Positions 16,738 to 26,500 are shown, counted from the stretch's first letter. The stretch: 47,511 bases of DNA from Caballeronia glathei (GCF_000698595.1 NZ_JFHC01000064.1:1-47511), one strand, 5' to 3'. Translations and numbers: made by a program. The notes: generated by a model not told the origin, from the letters alone.

Positions 16738-16906
16738 TTCTGTAGTCCTAAAAAAATGAATGAGAAAGCGTTGGGGATTTCCCCAAGGATTTCGCAGTCA
16801 GCAGGACTAACGGGCAGAGCCACGCCGATGGAGCTGAATACGTTGAAACCGCCGCTCGCGTCAGAAAAGGATTTGTCTCAGTCCTGACGCGCACAAGCTT
16901 GCTAGC

Positions 16907-16935
16907 ACTATATTACTTTTAAAGCTAGATGGCAA
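16907..16935 (-). promoter_or_regulatory. Sigma-70-like promoter ahead of the coat protein gene
   Basis: On the minus strand TTGCCA (16935-16930) and TATAGT (16912-16907) are separated by exactly 17 bp in an AT-rich patch, 170 bp upstream of the coat ATG and just after the truncated HNH gene. Confidence 0.55.
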
Positions 16936-16941
16936 TACTAA

Positions 16942-17181
16942 CTAAGCGTGGCATGCATAACGTTCGTGGTGTTTTTCGCGCACCAGACGATGCACAAGGT
17001 GCGTGCATTTGTCGACGTTGATCTTTTTATAACCGTACTGATCCGTACTTCCGCCCGTAACCGTCCCGGCTCGCACCGATCCGACCGCAACGTTCCGCGT
17101 AAGCAGCCCCGTCTCCGGGTCGTAGGCAAACAACTCCTTGAGCCGGGCATGGCTCAGGAGTTTAGCTTTCGTATCCGTCAT
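16942..17181 (-). pseudogene. Truncated HNH-AP2 homing endonuclease remnant
   Basis: A 79-residue frame resembling only the N-terminal part of phage HNH homing endonucleases: RLKELFAYDPETGLLTRN, then QYGYKKINVDKCTHLVHRLV. It aligns with the start of the intact HNH-AP2 gene at 19091 (LHYDHETGVVSRR ... KGYLTIRVCGKLYLSHRLAW). The nuclease core (IDHINGD), and the AP2 region are absent; a stop follows soon after HRLV and the downstream DNA shows no homology in any frame. Its ATG overlaps the scaffold stop, so it was inserted between scaffold and coat genes and later deleted. Confidence 0.7.
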
Positions 17182-18023
17182 TTTTGCGCCATTTGCTTCT
17201 TGTACGCGACAACGCGCGAATAGTCACCGGTGCGCTCTGCTTCCGCGCGGAGCTTGTCGAGTTGGTTGCTCGATGCGCTGAAGCCTGAGCCACGCTCGGC
17301 AGTGATGCGCGGTTCCGGCGCCGGCCGGCTGGTTTTCTTCGTCGACAAGTGGACCTCCATCTTCGCGATTGCCGCGGTGAACTTGACCGGATCGGTGATC
17401 TTCGCCAGATCCATCAACCGCGCGGGGGATTTCGAGAGCGCATAGACCAGAACGGCCGGGTCATCCGCGCCGCGCATCAGCAGCCCGGCTTGCGTCTGGT
17501 TCAGGATCGCACCGACCTCCGCTTCTGCTTCGTCGAAGTCGTCGACGCCGAGCGATTTCTTGCGGTCGGCGTAGGACTTCTTGAAGTTCTCGACTTCTTC
17601 CAGTTCCTTGCGCTGTGCGTCGACCTTCCGCTGATCTTCCGCATCGGCCGCCGCTTTCCGCTGCATCCAGGCGTCGTACGCCTCACCGAACGCGGCTTCG
17701 TCGTAGTCGAACTGATCGAGCGTCGGCTTCGGCCCGAGCGTCGGGACCGGTGGCGGCAGCTTGGACTGCAACTCCTCCACCTTGCGCTGAAGCTCGCGCT
17801 TCTCGCGCATCACCTCTTTGTGGCTCTTACGCAACTCCGCCACCCACTTGGGCGCCGGTTGGCCCTTCAGCGACGGGGGCTCGCCTTCGGGTTGCTCGGC
17901 GCCCTCTGCGGGTTCTTGCTCTTGGGACTCCTGATCTTCGTCCTCAAACAAAACGGGAGCCGCGATTTCGGCGGGCTGTTCCTGCTCAAGTTCGGGCTGC
18001 TGCGCTTCGAGTTCTTGTTCCAT
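17178..18023 (-). CDS. Scaffolding protein, P22 gp8-like
   Basis: A 281-residue, very acidic N-terminal half rich in Glu and Gln, followed by long coiled-coil segments (KSHKEVMREKRELQRKVEEL) and a basic helical C-terminus (LRAEAERTGDYSRVVAYKKQ). P22 gp8 is 303 residues and uses its basic C-terminal helix-loop-helix to bind coat. The gene lies between terminase/portal and coat, as expected. It would direct procapsid assembly and leave at packaging. The assignment rests on composition, length and position. Confidence 0.82.
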   Translation of the reverse strand: MEQELEAQQPELEQEQPAEIAAPVLFEDEDQESQEQEPAEGAEQPEGEPPSLKGQPAPKWVAELRKSHKEVMREKRELQRKVEELQSKLPPPVPTLGPKPTLDQFDYDEAAFGEAYDAWMQRKAAADAEDQRKVDAQRKELEEVENFKKSYADRKKSLGVDDFDEAEAEVGAILNQTQAGLLMRGADDPAVLVYALSKSPARLMDLAKITDPVKFTAAIAKMEVHLSTKKTSRPAPEPRITAERGSGFSASSNQLDKLRAEAERTGDYSRVVAYKKQMAQK

Positions 18024-18077
18024 TCACTCACCTGTAGGTGGAAAGATGCAATTCGTCAAGTATACGATAAAAATATC

Positions 18078-18106
18078 TTGTGATGCGCGTATTGTATGCC
18101 TATCAT
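18078..18106 (+). promoter_or_regulatory. Promoter of the opposite-strand cassette, predicted leaderless
   Basis: TTGTGA (18078-18083) and TATCAT (18101-18106) are 17 bp apart. The expected transcription start falls on or within a base or two of the ATG at 18113, so the first gene would be translated from a leaderless message. Between the boxes lies an imperfect inverted repeat (GCGTA-TTG-TATGC), a possible site for the encoded ribbon-helix-helix protein. Confidence 0.6.
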
Positions 18107-18112
18107 GACCAC

Positions 18113-18259
18113 ATGAAACGTATTAGCCTCTTCTTTCCCGAGCCGATGCTTAAATGGCTTGTGGAATATGCCGAGAAGCACGACCTATCCTTTGCGGAGG
18201 TAGTTCGCGACATGTTGCGCAAGCAAATCGAGATCGAGAAGGAGAAAGAAAAGGAATGA
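18113..18259 (+). CDS. Small ribbon-helix-helix DNA-binding protein
   Basis: A 48-residue protein: a short strand (KRISLFFPE), a helix (MLKWLVEYAEKHD), a turn and a second helix (SFAEVVRDMLRKQIEIEKE) with a charged tail. This is the Arc/CopG ribbon-helix-helix pattern. It is the first gene of a plus-strand cassette inside the minus-strand late operon, directly after its promoter, and probably represses that promoter. It overlaps the next gene by four bases. Confidence 0.72.
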   Translation: MKRISLFFPEPMLKWLVEYAEKHDLSFAEVVRDMLRKQIEIEKEKEKE

Positions 18260-18498
18260 TGTCCGCACTCAGTCACGCGTTTGTCATCGGCGTGCTCATC
18301 GGCCTAGCGATCATGCTGGTGCGCCTCGGGCTTATCCAGGCGGTCGCGGAGATCGTCATCCGCATGCTCGCCTTCCCGTTCGAACTGGCCGGCGACATCA
18401 GGCGCAACGGTGCGTCCGTGCTCAAGGCTATCTTCGGATGGAGCGTCGCTATCGGCGCCCTCGTCCTGTTCGTTACTGCTTTCAAAATCTCCTTCTGA
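18256..18498 (+). CDS. Two-helix inner-membrane protein of the accessory cassette
   Basis: An 80-residue protein with hydrophobic runs FVIGVLIGLAIMLVRLGLI and GWSVAIGALVLFVTAFK. It starts in the stop codon of the ribbon-helix-helix gene (ATGA) and its stop overlaps the dioxygenase start. Function unknown; the coupling implies it works with the dioxygenase or is expressed in the lysogen for exclusion. Confidence 0.65.
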   Translation: MMSALSHAFVIGVLIGLAIMLVRLGLIQAVAEIVIRMLAFPFELAGDIRRNGASVLKAIFGWSVAIGALVLFVTAFKISF

Positions 18499-19094
18499 TG
18501 CGAAATTTCCGCGTAATCAAAGACGGTATGGACGTCGGCGCCCTTGGGCTGGCGATCTCGATGAACCCGGACCTATGGACGGCCGACACGTTCCTGCGGA
18601 ACTACCCACAGGGACCGTTCGGCGATACCGATACGATCATGCTCCGCTTCCCGGAGATCCAGACCGGGATGAGCGAGGACGAAATCGAGCTATACAAGCA
18701 GAACCAGCTCGCCGGATACGACCAGCACGAGTCGATCGCGTACCCGGCATGGTCGAAGCTGACGCAGGCGCATGCGTTCGTGTTCGATCTGGCGCGGTTC
18801 GTCGAGGCGACGCGGATCGGGCGCGTGATGGTGAACCGGATTCGCCCGGGCGGCCGGATCTTCCGCCACGCCGACACGGCAGAGCACGTGCGTTATTGGC
18901 GCAGATTTCACTTGGTCATTCAAGGCCAGCCGGGCGCGGTGATCTACTGCGGCGAGGAAAAGGACGGCAGCAAGGACGAGACAATCCAGATGCTGACTGG
19001 AAGATTGTTCTGGTTCCGGAATGAACTGGACCATGAAGTCCGCAACGAGTCATCCGTGGACAGAATCTCTATGGTGATGGATTTCCACGTATGA
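18498..19094 (+). CDS. Aspartyl/asparaginyl β-hydroxylase-family 2-oxoglutarate/Fe(II) dioxygenase
   Basis: A 198-residue cupin-fold enzyme. The iron-binding set is complete: H124 and D126 (IFRHADTAEHV), H179 (NELDHEVRN), and R189 for 2-oxoglutarate (VDRISMVMDF). The family frame PGGRI...HLVIQGQPG...HEVRN is clear. It hydroxylates an unknown substrate, perhaps a side chain of a protein or a small molecule. It is coupled by TGATG to the membrane protein before it and by ATGA to the endonuclease after it. Similar genes occur in several phages without a proven role. Start at 18498 avoids an unrelated N-terminal extension. Confidence 0.85.
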   Translation: MRNFRVIKDGMDVGALGLAISMNPDLWTADTFLRNYPQGPFGDTDTIMLRFPEIQTGMSEDEIELYKQNQLAGYDQHESIAYPAWSKLTQAHAFVFDLARFVEATRIGRVMVNRIRPGGRIFRHADTAEHVRYWRRFHLVIQGQPGAVIYCGEEKDGSKDETIQMLTGRLFWFRNELDHEVRNESSVDRISMVMDFHV

Positions 19095-19582
19095 CAGAGA
19101 CAGAACTGATCGCGCTTCTGCACTACGACCATGAAACGGGGGTTGTTTCACGGAGAGTGCCGGCCATCGGCGGTCGTCCTCGTACAAAGACAGAGCCGAC
19201 GCACAGCAAAGGCTATCTGACGATTCGCGTGTGCGGAAAACTCTACCTATCACATCGTCTCGCGTGGCTTTGCGCCTATGGGCGATGGCCCTCTTCGGTG
19301 ATAGACCATATCAACGGAGATCGGGCCGACAACCGGCTTGCGAATCTTCGAGAAGCCACGCTGTGCGAAAACCAATGGAATTCTAAAGTTCGTGCTCACA
19401 ACGCGACCGGGGTAAAAGGCGTCCAGATTAAAACTGTCGGCGCATATACCCGGTACGTTGCGATCATTCGAGCGAATGGAAAGAAGGAGCACCTAGGCTC
19501 ATTCAAGAGCCTAGACGAGGCGGCCCAGGCCGTCCAGAAGCGCCGCATGGAATTGCATGAAGACTTTGCCCGTCACGCTTAA
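19091..19582 (+). CDS. HNH homing endonuclease with AP2 DNA-binding domain
   Basis: A 163-residue protein. The HNH core is at residues 55-90 (SHRLAWL ... SSVIDHINGDRADNRLANLR), followed by an AP2/ERF-like domain (ATGVKGVQ ... RYVAIIRANGKKEHLGSF). These are free-standing homing endonucleases that cut phage genomes lacking them. It is the last gene of the plus-strand cassette and its end overlaps the terminase end by four bases. It may have brought the cassette here, or may act in packaging like HNH proteins found next to terminases. Confidence 0.85.
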   Translation: MTETELIALLHYDHETGVVSRRVPAIGGRPRTKTEPTHSKGYLTIRVCGKLYLSHRLAWLCAYGRWPSSVIDHINGDRADNRLANLREATLCENQWNSKVRAHNATGVKGVQIKTVGAYTRYVAIIRANGKKEHLGSFKSLDEAAQAVQKRRMELHEDFARHA

Positions 19583-20853
19583 GTGCGGTTCCAGTGTGTC
19601 ACCGTAGGCACTATTCGCACGCTTGCTGCCATGTGGGCGTTGTGGCGCTTGCGCTCCGACACGTTCTTAAACTGAGCCATCGCCACGGCCGTATAGCGGA
19701 AGCTGTCGGCCGCGTGCGAGTGCTCGTCATGCTTCGGATGCCCCGACTTGTTGCGGGAGTATCGTCGCAGGTGTTCAAGTAGCTCGGTGCAGCCGTCCGA
19801 TATGAACGCCTGCTTCAGAGCCGCGCGCGCCATCTTGATGCCCGGCTCTACACCGATGTCAGGCGTCGTCTCAACCTGCCATCCGTAGGACTCCATCATC
19901 GCCTTGCTCGTGAGTTTCGTCTGAATCGAGCGCGCGTTCCCGTCGTGTGGGAACCACACCACGGCGTCTTTGTATCCATTGCCCTTCAGCCAGTCGCTGT
20001 AATCCTTCAGGTCGTTATTGTTGTCCTCGTGAAAGTCGAGCACACGTAGGCCGCTGATATCCGCCTGCGCGATCGTGATCGACGTCATATCGTTGATGCC
20101 GAGGTCGAACACAGCGTGGATGCCTAGCGCCGGATCAGCCGAAAGCGGCCGGATGCGGTTTCCCGTCACCAGCGCGTGCATTTCCTTGCGGTAGATAGCG
20201 CCGGCGACTGCGGACTTCGGGATGCCTTCCCAGATGTGATCATAGTCGTCCGGGTCATCCGCTTGCGAGCGCAGGCGTTCAGCCTCAAGCGCTGCATTCC
20301 AGAACGGGTTTCTGTCCCAATTGACTTGGATGATTCGGGCGTTAGCTGGGCGCTTCTCGATGAACGTCGTGTAGACCGGATCGGTGTCCATCTCCGGGTT
20401 CATGCTGAACCAGATCTCTGACGTATCCTTTCGGATTGTCGGCAGGAAAAGCTTCAGTGAAGCAGCGGAGATCGCCTGCGCTTCCTCGCCCCAGGCTATA
20501 TCGATGTCGTTCATCGACTTGATCGACGTCGACGTTTCGTCGCTCAGACCGCGGAAAATGAACTTGCTGCCATTCCGCCCGACGATTTCCTTCTTCTTGT
20601 TCGGGATGTCGAAGAAGTCTTGGAGCCCGCAATCGATCATGCGCTGCTCGATGATCGCCTTGACGGATTCGTCGATCGACTCCTGAATTTCACGGAAGCA
20701 TAGGATACGCAGCGGTTCCGATGCAGCCCGAATCACCAGTGCCGTCGCGCACGCCATCGACTTACCAGAGCCGCGCCCACCGTGAAAGATGGTATAGCGC
20801 GGACCCTGTGTCAGAAGGCATTCAGCCCATTCCGGAAGCGATACCTCGCTCAT
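19579..20853 (-). CDS. Terminase large subunit (PBSX/P22-like ATPase-nuclease)
   Basis: A 424-residue packaging motor protein. The ATPase has Walker A GGRGSGKS (25-32), and a Walker B-type strand IDIAWGEEAQ. The nuclease half has its first acidic residue in AVFDLGIND and a later one in HAADSFRYTA. It packages DNA into the procapsid through the portal. Its ATG overlaps the portal stop. The gene lies after portal, not before it as in P22. Confidence 0.92.
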   Translation of the reverse strand: MSEVSLPEWAECLLTQGPRYTIFHGGRGSGKSMACATALVIRAASEPLRILCFREIQESIDESVKAIIEQRMIDCGLQDFFDIPNKKKEIVGRNGSKFIFRGLSDETSTSIKSMNDIDIAWGEEAQAISAASLKLFLPTIRKDTSEIWFSMNPEMDTDPVYTTFIEKRPANARIIQVNWDRNPFWNAALEAERLRSQADDPDDYDHIWEGIPKSAVAGAIYRKEMHALVTGNRIRPLSADPALGIHAVFDLGINDMTSITIAQADISGLRVLDFHEDNNNDLKDYSDWLKGNGYKDAVVWFPHDGNARSIQTKLTSKAMMESYGWQVETTPDIGVEPGIKMARAALKQAFISDGCTELLEHLRRYSRNKSGHPKHDEHSHAADSFRYTAVAMAQFKNVSERKRHNAHMAASVRIVPTVTHWNRT

Positions 20854-23141
20854 CTACCGACAGCCGGGTGATTGGTGACATGTACCGGCGCCTGGGCTGC
20901 GGCCGGCGCGTTGCCCGCGGTCAACTGCTGCGCGGACGGATCGACCTGTTGCACGCCGTGGAGCGCGTTGACGCCCGGAGACGGCGCCGCATTCCCGCTT
21001 GCGATCGCAGCGTCAACCTTGCCATCCATCGGACCTTGCGGCGTGCTCACCTGGCTGGCCTGCGCGTTCACTTGGTCCTTGATGTTCTGAAGCATCGCCA
21101 TGATGGTCGACAACTGGCTTGCGTTCGTGTCGGAGATCGCCTGCGCTGCCTTCGCCTGGTTGAGTTCGGCGGCCGACAGACTCTGCACGGCCGATGCTTC
21201 GCTCTTGGTCGCGTTCGCCTGCGACTCTCGGGCCTGCGCCAGCAGCGCGACCGTCTGAGCGTCAGGCGGCGCATTGGCGGCCTGTTGCTGCTCGGCTTGC
21301 AGTTCCTGCGCTTCCTCGTCGGTCGGCTTCGTCACGCCAGCCTTCACGAGCTGCATACGGGCGAACTTCGCCAGATCGTCCATCCCCTCGCCGTCCAGAT
21401 TCCGGACCAGCGTCGCCACCATCAGCTGTTGCATCTGCGGATCAGCGATGCCCGGCAGAATCTTGGCGATAGCGTTCACCGTCGAATCTTTCCGGCTGTT
21501 GAACGCAGGCCCGACATCCACGAAAACGTCCAGACCGGGCGTGAAACATTTCGCGATGGTCGGCGCGCCGGATTCGTCGATCGCCGGTACGTTGATAGTC
21601 GTCGTCTCGGGCGAACCGTCCTCGCCATTCGCTGCAAACTTCCGGTTGTCCTCGGTGTAGACATCGCACGCCATCGACAGATAAATCTTGCCGCAGCGTT
21701 GCATCGCGCGAGACATGTTGTCGACGAAGATGTAGACCTGCATGTCTTGGTGCGCCTGAACGCGGCTCACCAGAGCGTCCGACGTGTTCGACGTCACCTG
21801 ACCGGCCGCCAGATCGCCACCCGTCACATCGAGCATGTCGGCCGCGGTGATCTGCACCAGACCGGCGAGCGCGGGCGGAACGTCCGGCTGCTTGATGGCT
21901 CCGACCGGGCCGCTGACCGTGGACGAGCCGTCCGAGCCAGTGATCGGGTTGACGAGCAGATACGGGTTGTTCGCGACGAGATCGTTCGCCCATGCGAGTT
22001 CGTGCCCGGCGACCTGTTCCGGCAGGAAGATCGGTTTCTCGCGCGGCGTGAACGCGGTAATGTCGGCCAGCGTCGAAATCTGCATGTTATACAGGCGCTG
22101 CGAGTCCTTCGCCAGCCGCACAGCACCTTGAAAGCGCTCGATACCGTCGATCACCTGACGGATGCCATAGACGACGACAATCGGGATCTCCGAGCCGGCG
22201 ATATAGCCGCAGTCCTTCAGCACGCCGCAGCCGTCGAGGAAGTACTTGCGCACGCGCTTACAGTTGCGCTTACCCTCGCGGACCTTTGCGTAGCCGACCG
22301 AAGCCCAATGCTCCTCTTCCTCGGCTGCTTCCTCTCGTTCCTCGGCATCCAGCCCTGAATAGACCTTCTCTTCGAGCCCGGAATGCGGTTCGCGCCACAC
22401 GGAATACTTCTCGACCTTCTGCTCAACCTCGTAATACTCGCCGATGTAGACCGAATCGTTCGTGAACCAGTCGAACTGTTTCAGCGAGCGAACTTCCTTG
22501 AAGCTGCTCGGGCGTTCGGCCAACGTCACGGCATCGCCCAGGTATTCCGTCGTGTACGTGTCCCACGAGATCGGGTTCAGCACCGTGCACCACTTCGCAT
22601 CGGACTTGTCCGGCTTGCGGCTGTCCGAGTCGAAAAAGACGCTGATATCCGCATCGGGGATCGGCTCGAAGCAGATCCGCTGCGGCGTGTCGTCGTCCAG
22701 ATCGGTTTCTGCGCGGTGATCGTAGTCGTTCGTCAGGCGCCATGCACCAATACCGCCCGCCACGGCTTCTTCGAACGCTGCCACGTAGACGTCTTGGGCG
22801 CCGCTGTACTGCTCGTCGGACCGGTAGACGATCCGGAGCGCGTCGAGATCATCCTGGCGCTTGTCGTCGTCGCTCGACCGGAAGTTGACCGTCATCGCAT
22901 TGGCGCGATACTCGGAAACGATCCGACGCACGGCTTTCTGCACCTTGTTGACGACGAAGCGCGGCCGGTTGTTGAACTGTGCGCCGAGGCCGCCTTCCCA
23001 CTGCGCACCGTCTACAAAGGCAAAGCGCCGGTCTTCGAGCGACGCCAGCCGAATTTGCTGCTGCGGCGCGTACGCACGATCGAACCGGGCCGTTGCGCGG
23101 TCCCAAACCTTGCCGAGTCGTTCTTCTTTGGTCAGAGCCAT
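20850..23141 (-). CDS. Portal protein, P22 gp1-like
   Basis: A 763-residue protein, like the 725-residue P22 portal. It starts MALTKEERLGKVWDRATARF and carries family phrases such as RPRFVVNKVQKAVRRIVSEY and AGGIGAWRLTNDY. The C-terminal 200 residues are Ala/Gln-rich helices, like the barrel that extends from P22-type portals. It forms the dodecameric DNA channel and binds gp4-type tail protein. It overlaps the upstream acetyltransferase gene by 10 bases, which fixes the start. Confidence 0.9.
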   Translation of the reverse strand: MALTKEERLGKVWDRATARFDRAYAPQQQIRLASLEDRRFAFVDGAQWEGGLGAQFNNRPRFVVNKVQKAVRRIVSEYRANAMTVNFRSSDDDKRQDDLDALRIVYRSDEQYSGAQDVYVAAFEEAVAGGIGAWRLTNDYDHRAETDLDDDTPQRICFEPIPDADISVFFDSDSRKPDKSDAKWCTVLNPISWDTYTTEYLGDAVTLAERPSSFKEVRSLKQFDWFTNDSVYIGEYYEVEQKVEKYSVWREPHSGLEEKVYSGLDAEEREEAAEEEEHWASVGYAKVREGKRNCKRVRKYFLDGCGVLKDCGYIAGSEIPIVVVYGIRQVIDGIERFQGAVRLAKDSQRLYNMQISTLADITAFTPREKPIFLPEQVAGHELAWANDLVANNPYLLVNPITGSDGSSTVSGPVGAIKQPDVPPALAGLVQITAADMLDVTGGDLAAGQVTSNTSDALVSRVQAHQDMQVYIFVDNMSRAMQRCGKIYLSMACDVYTEDNRKFAANGEDGSPETTTINVPAIDESGAPTIAKCFTPGLDVFVDVGPAFNSRKDSTVNAIAKILPGIADPQMQQLMVATLVRNLDGEGMDDLAKFARMQLVKAGVTKPTDEEAQELQAEQQQAANAPPDAQTVALLAQARESQANATKSEASAVQSLSAAELNQAKAAQAISDTNASQLSTIMAMLQNIKDQVNAQASQVSTPQGPMDGKVDAAIASGNAAPSPGVNALHGVQQVDPSAQQLTAGNAPAAAQAPVHVTNHPAVGR

Positions 23142-23590
23142 TTGCAAAATTTCCGTTCGATGGGTTCGAAGCCCCGACGCTCGAAGAGAGCCCCCGCGGG
23201 GTACGCAAGCTTTTCGCCAGCCATGAAGCACTTCACGCCGCGCCGCTTCAGTTCCTGCTCGGCCGCCTCAAACAATTGCAAGCCGATCATTGCGCCGCGG
23301 CGGTCGGGCGAGCAATAAAAAATGTCGCCGGCAGCTTCCATGCAGTCCGTGTAGTGGATGCTCGGGCGCACAAACGCGACAAAATAGGCGACGATCTGGC
23401 CGTCCAAGCGGCCAATCATCATCATGAGTTGGTCCATGTCCTGCATAGCCCGGTACAGCGCGACGTTCGGCTTCAGGTCGTACCCTTGCAGCTTGTGCAG
23501 GCTGATCTCGTCGTAATGCTGGTGGAGCAGCGGCAGCAATTCGTCGTAGACATCCTGGAACCGCTCGACAGTGAAAACGGGCTTGGTCAT
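23132..23590 (-). CDS. GNAT-family N-acetyltransferase in the structural cluster
   Basis: A 152-residue GNAT-fold protein. The β4 region (MMIGRLDGQIVAYFVAFVRP), the pyrophosphate-loop segment (CSPDRRGAMIGLQLFEAAEQ) and the terminal ALFERRGFEPIE motif are typical. The usual Q/RxxGxG loop is relaxed to RRGAMIG. It overlaps the portal start and follows the ejection protein gene by only 8 bases, so it is co-expressed late. Its target may be a virion or host protein, or a small molecule; not known. Confidence 0.8.
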   Translation of the reverse strand: MTKPVFTVERFQDVYDELLPLLHQHYDEISLHKLQGYDLKPNVALYRAMQDMDQLMMMIGRLDGQIVAYFVAFVRPSIHYTDCMEAAGDIFYCSPDRRGAMIGLQLFEAAEQELKRRGVKCFMAGEKLAYPAGALFERRGFEPIERKFCKWL

Positions 23591-23598
23591 GAGTTGTC

Positions 23599-26500
23599 CT
23601 AACGGCGACTGTTAAACTGATTCGCGGCTGCGGCGCCTGCCACATAACCCGCTTTCTGCGAGAGTTGCTCGACGAACAGACGGCGTGCCGCGAGCGATTC
23701 ATAATTACGCAGCGCCGCGGCCAATAGTTTACCGTTAGACAGAAGCTTTGCAGCGTTCTCGGTGGTTATTGACGAGACCTTTTGCGTGATCGTGCGGCCG
23801 ATTGCGCCTGTCACGGCGCCGGCGGCCAATCCGCCGACAGTGCCGAACGGCCCGGCAGCAGATCCGAGCGCACCACCGATCAGGCTTTGCACAGCGCTGT
23901 CCCTGAACGCCTCGCCGATGTTGCGACCGAATCGCCGTCCCGCGCTCTGGTTCTGCGCGGTATCGCTTCCGCCGATCTTGCCTGTCTTGGCATAGGTCGT
24001 CGTCTGCCGTTGGAGATCGCCTGCCACGTTGGCGAACTGCTGCGCGTCCTCTTTCGACATGAAGGACGAGTACTTGTCGGATGCGTTCTTGAACGTGCTG
24101 CGGTTGAATTCCGTGTTGCCGCGGCTGTTCAGGTTGCGGTCCTGCACCTCGCCCATAGCAAGTTCACGCGCCTTTTGTTGCTGTAGAGCGATCGCCTTGG
24201 CCCGGTCGGCCGCTTCCATGTCCGGCAGCATCTTCTCGATACTGCGCAGCCCGGCCGGCGAGTCGGCGTTCTGCAACGCTTCCTGAGCCTGCGCGAGAGC
24301 CGACTGGCTGGTGCGCTGCGACTCGATCGACGCGACGTTCTGAGCGTGCGCGCCGTGCAGTTCCTTGTACGCCGGAGACTGAGCGTCGAGCACCTTTTGA
24401 AACTCGGCGTTCGCGCCAGCGTGCTTCTCGCTCGATGCCAGAGCGCGCCGGATGTACTCTTGCCCCTGCGCCGGAAGGCCGGTCAGATCGTTCTTGTTCT
24501 GCAAATGACGAGCAAGTTCGGTCAACGCGTCGATCGTGTCGGACGGAATCTTGTCGGCCGCGCGAATACCGGGCTTCATCTGCTCGGCCTTGATGCTGTT
24601 GATCGCCGTGACGAGCTTGCCCGGATCGACCTCCTTGCTTACAGGATCAATCGCGCTGTACAGGCGGCTCTGCACCGCCTCCATTGCGTCGATCGGGCCG
24701 GACGCCTGGGCGAAGTTTGCGCGAGCCTTGCCGTAGTCGGGAATGGCCGTATCCATGACGGTCAGAAGCTCGTTCTTGACTCCCTGAAGCGTGCGCACCT
24801 GTGAGTTCTCGCCGGCACGCGCGGCTGCGCTGATCTGGTCGTCCAGAGCCGCCTTGGCATTGACCAGACCACGACCCGATACGTACTTCTGCGGCGCAGA
24901 CTTCGCCCCGCCGACATTAGCGTTCGCCCGGTTCTGAGCGGTCGTGAAAATGCTCGACTCGCCCTGGTTCTGCGCGGTCGTCTCGGCCTGTGCGATTGCC
25001 TTCTTGATTGCGGGCTTCTTCAGAAGCGCAGCCATTTCGGGCGAATCGACCGGGATGCCGACATGCGTCGCGAGGAAGTCATCTGCCGCCTGCGCGCCTC
25101 GCGCGGTCTTCAGCGCGTCAAGCTGTTCCGGCGTGCCGATGATCTGCTCTAGCGTGTTGGCGGCTTCTGCCTGCCGCGCCTTCTGCAAGTCGTCGAACAC
25201 GGTCGAGCCCTCGTCGCGCGCCATGCGCTGAGCGAGTTTGACCGGCGCTTCGAATTGCGGCGTCTGGAGTTTCTGAGCGACGTCCTGAGCGATCGGCTGA
25301 ACTTCGGCCTGCCCTTGTGCCGCCAGAGCATCACTACGCTGCGCCGCGGCTTCTGCTGCTTGGTCCGCTGCCTGCGGATTGGCCGGCGTGCCTGGGTTGT
25401 TCGGCGTGCCCTGCTGCGCTAGTTCACGCGCGATCGCCTCGTCGTTGTTCGCGCTCGCGTTGGCAGCGATGGACGGATTCGCGTTCGTGTTCGCCTTCTG
25501 GAGCGTCGTCACGTTGGCGTCGTTCGCCAGCTCGGCCGCGGTCGGCACATATCCAGGCGTTTGCGGCGCCTGAGCCGTTTCAAGCTTCGTCGCCAGTCCG
25601 CCGGGCGTATTGTCCGTTGCTCGGGCAATATCGGCCGCGACCTGAGCGTCCGGAGCCGCGCCACTGGCTGCTACCTTCGTCGCCGCCGATGGCGTCTTGC
25701 CGAACATCTCTTGAATACGCGCGATGCCCTTGGCGACGGTCGGGTTCTCAGCCAGCGCGGAGACTCCCTTACCGACGACCGAGCCGAGGCCGAAGCCAGC
25801 AGCGCCAGCGCCAGCGCCGACAGCAGCGTCGCGCGCCACTTCCATACCGGACTTGTTCTGTGCGACAGCAGGAGCCGCGCCAGCCACAGCGCCACCAGCC
25901 ACGGCACCCGGAAGCGATGCGCCGCCCATCGTGACGTACGGCACAGCCGAGCCGACAGCGCCGGCCACCTTGCCCGCGACGCTGTTGCTCGAGTCGCGCG
26001 CCATCTGTGCGTCGATCTGCTGATGCGCGGCTTGGGCTTGATTGGCAAAGTCGTTCGCACCAACCAGACGACCGCCGGCTGATGCGATGTCCAACAGACT
26101 GCCCGCCACACCGCCAACAGCCTTTTCCGCGACGTCGGACCACGTTGAACCATTCTTCGCAGCCGTGGCAGGATCCTGCGGCGCAGTCGGAGCGGCCGAA
26201 GCAGGCAATCCCGCGACGAAATACCCGTCGTTCTGCGGTCCGGTCGCGTCCTGAGCAGGCGCCTGTTGCGGAGCCTGGGCCGGCATGGTCAGCGTGCCAT
26301 TGTCGAGCCCCGCCTTGATCGTTGCCAGTTGAGCGGGCGTGAGCGTGCCAGCCTGCATCGCGGCGAGCGTTTGCGGGCCGATCGGCTTGGGGGCGGTGGT
26401 TGGATTTGCTTGCGTTGGCCCGGAAGCGCCGGCGGCATTGGGAGCGGGGGCGGTGGTCGGACGTTGCAACGCGCCAGGATCAATCGCCAGTTTTCCTGAC

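Noticed and set aside
21000..22358. Long plus-strand frame antisense to the portal gene
   Set aside because: No domain match; the minus-strand portal is unambiguous and fully covers it.
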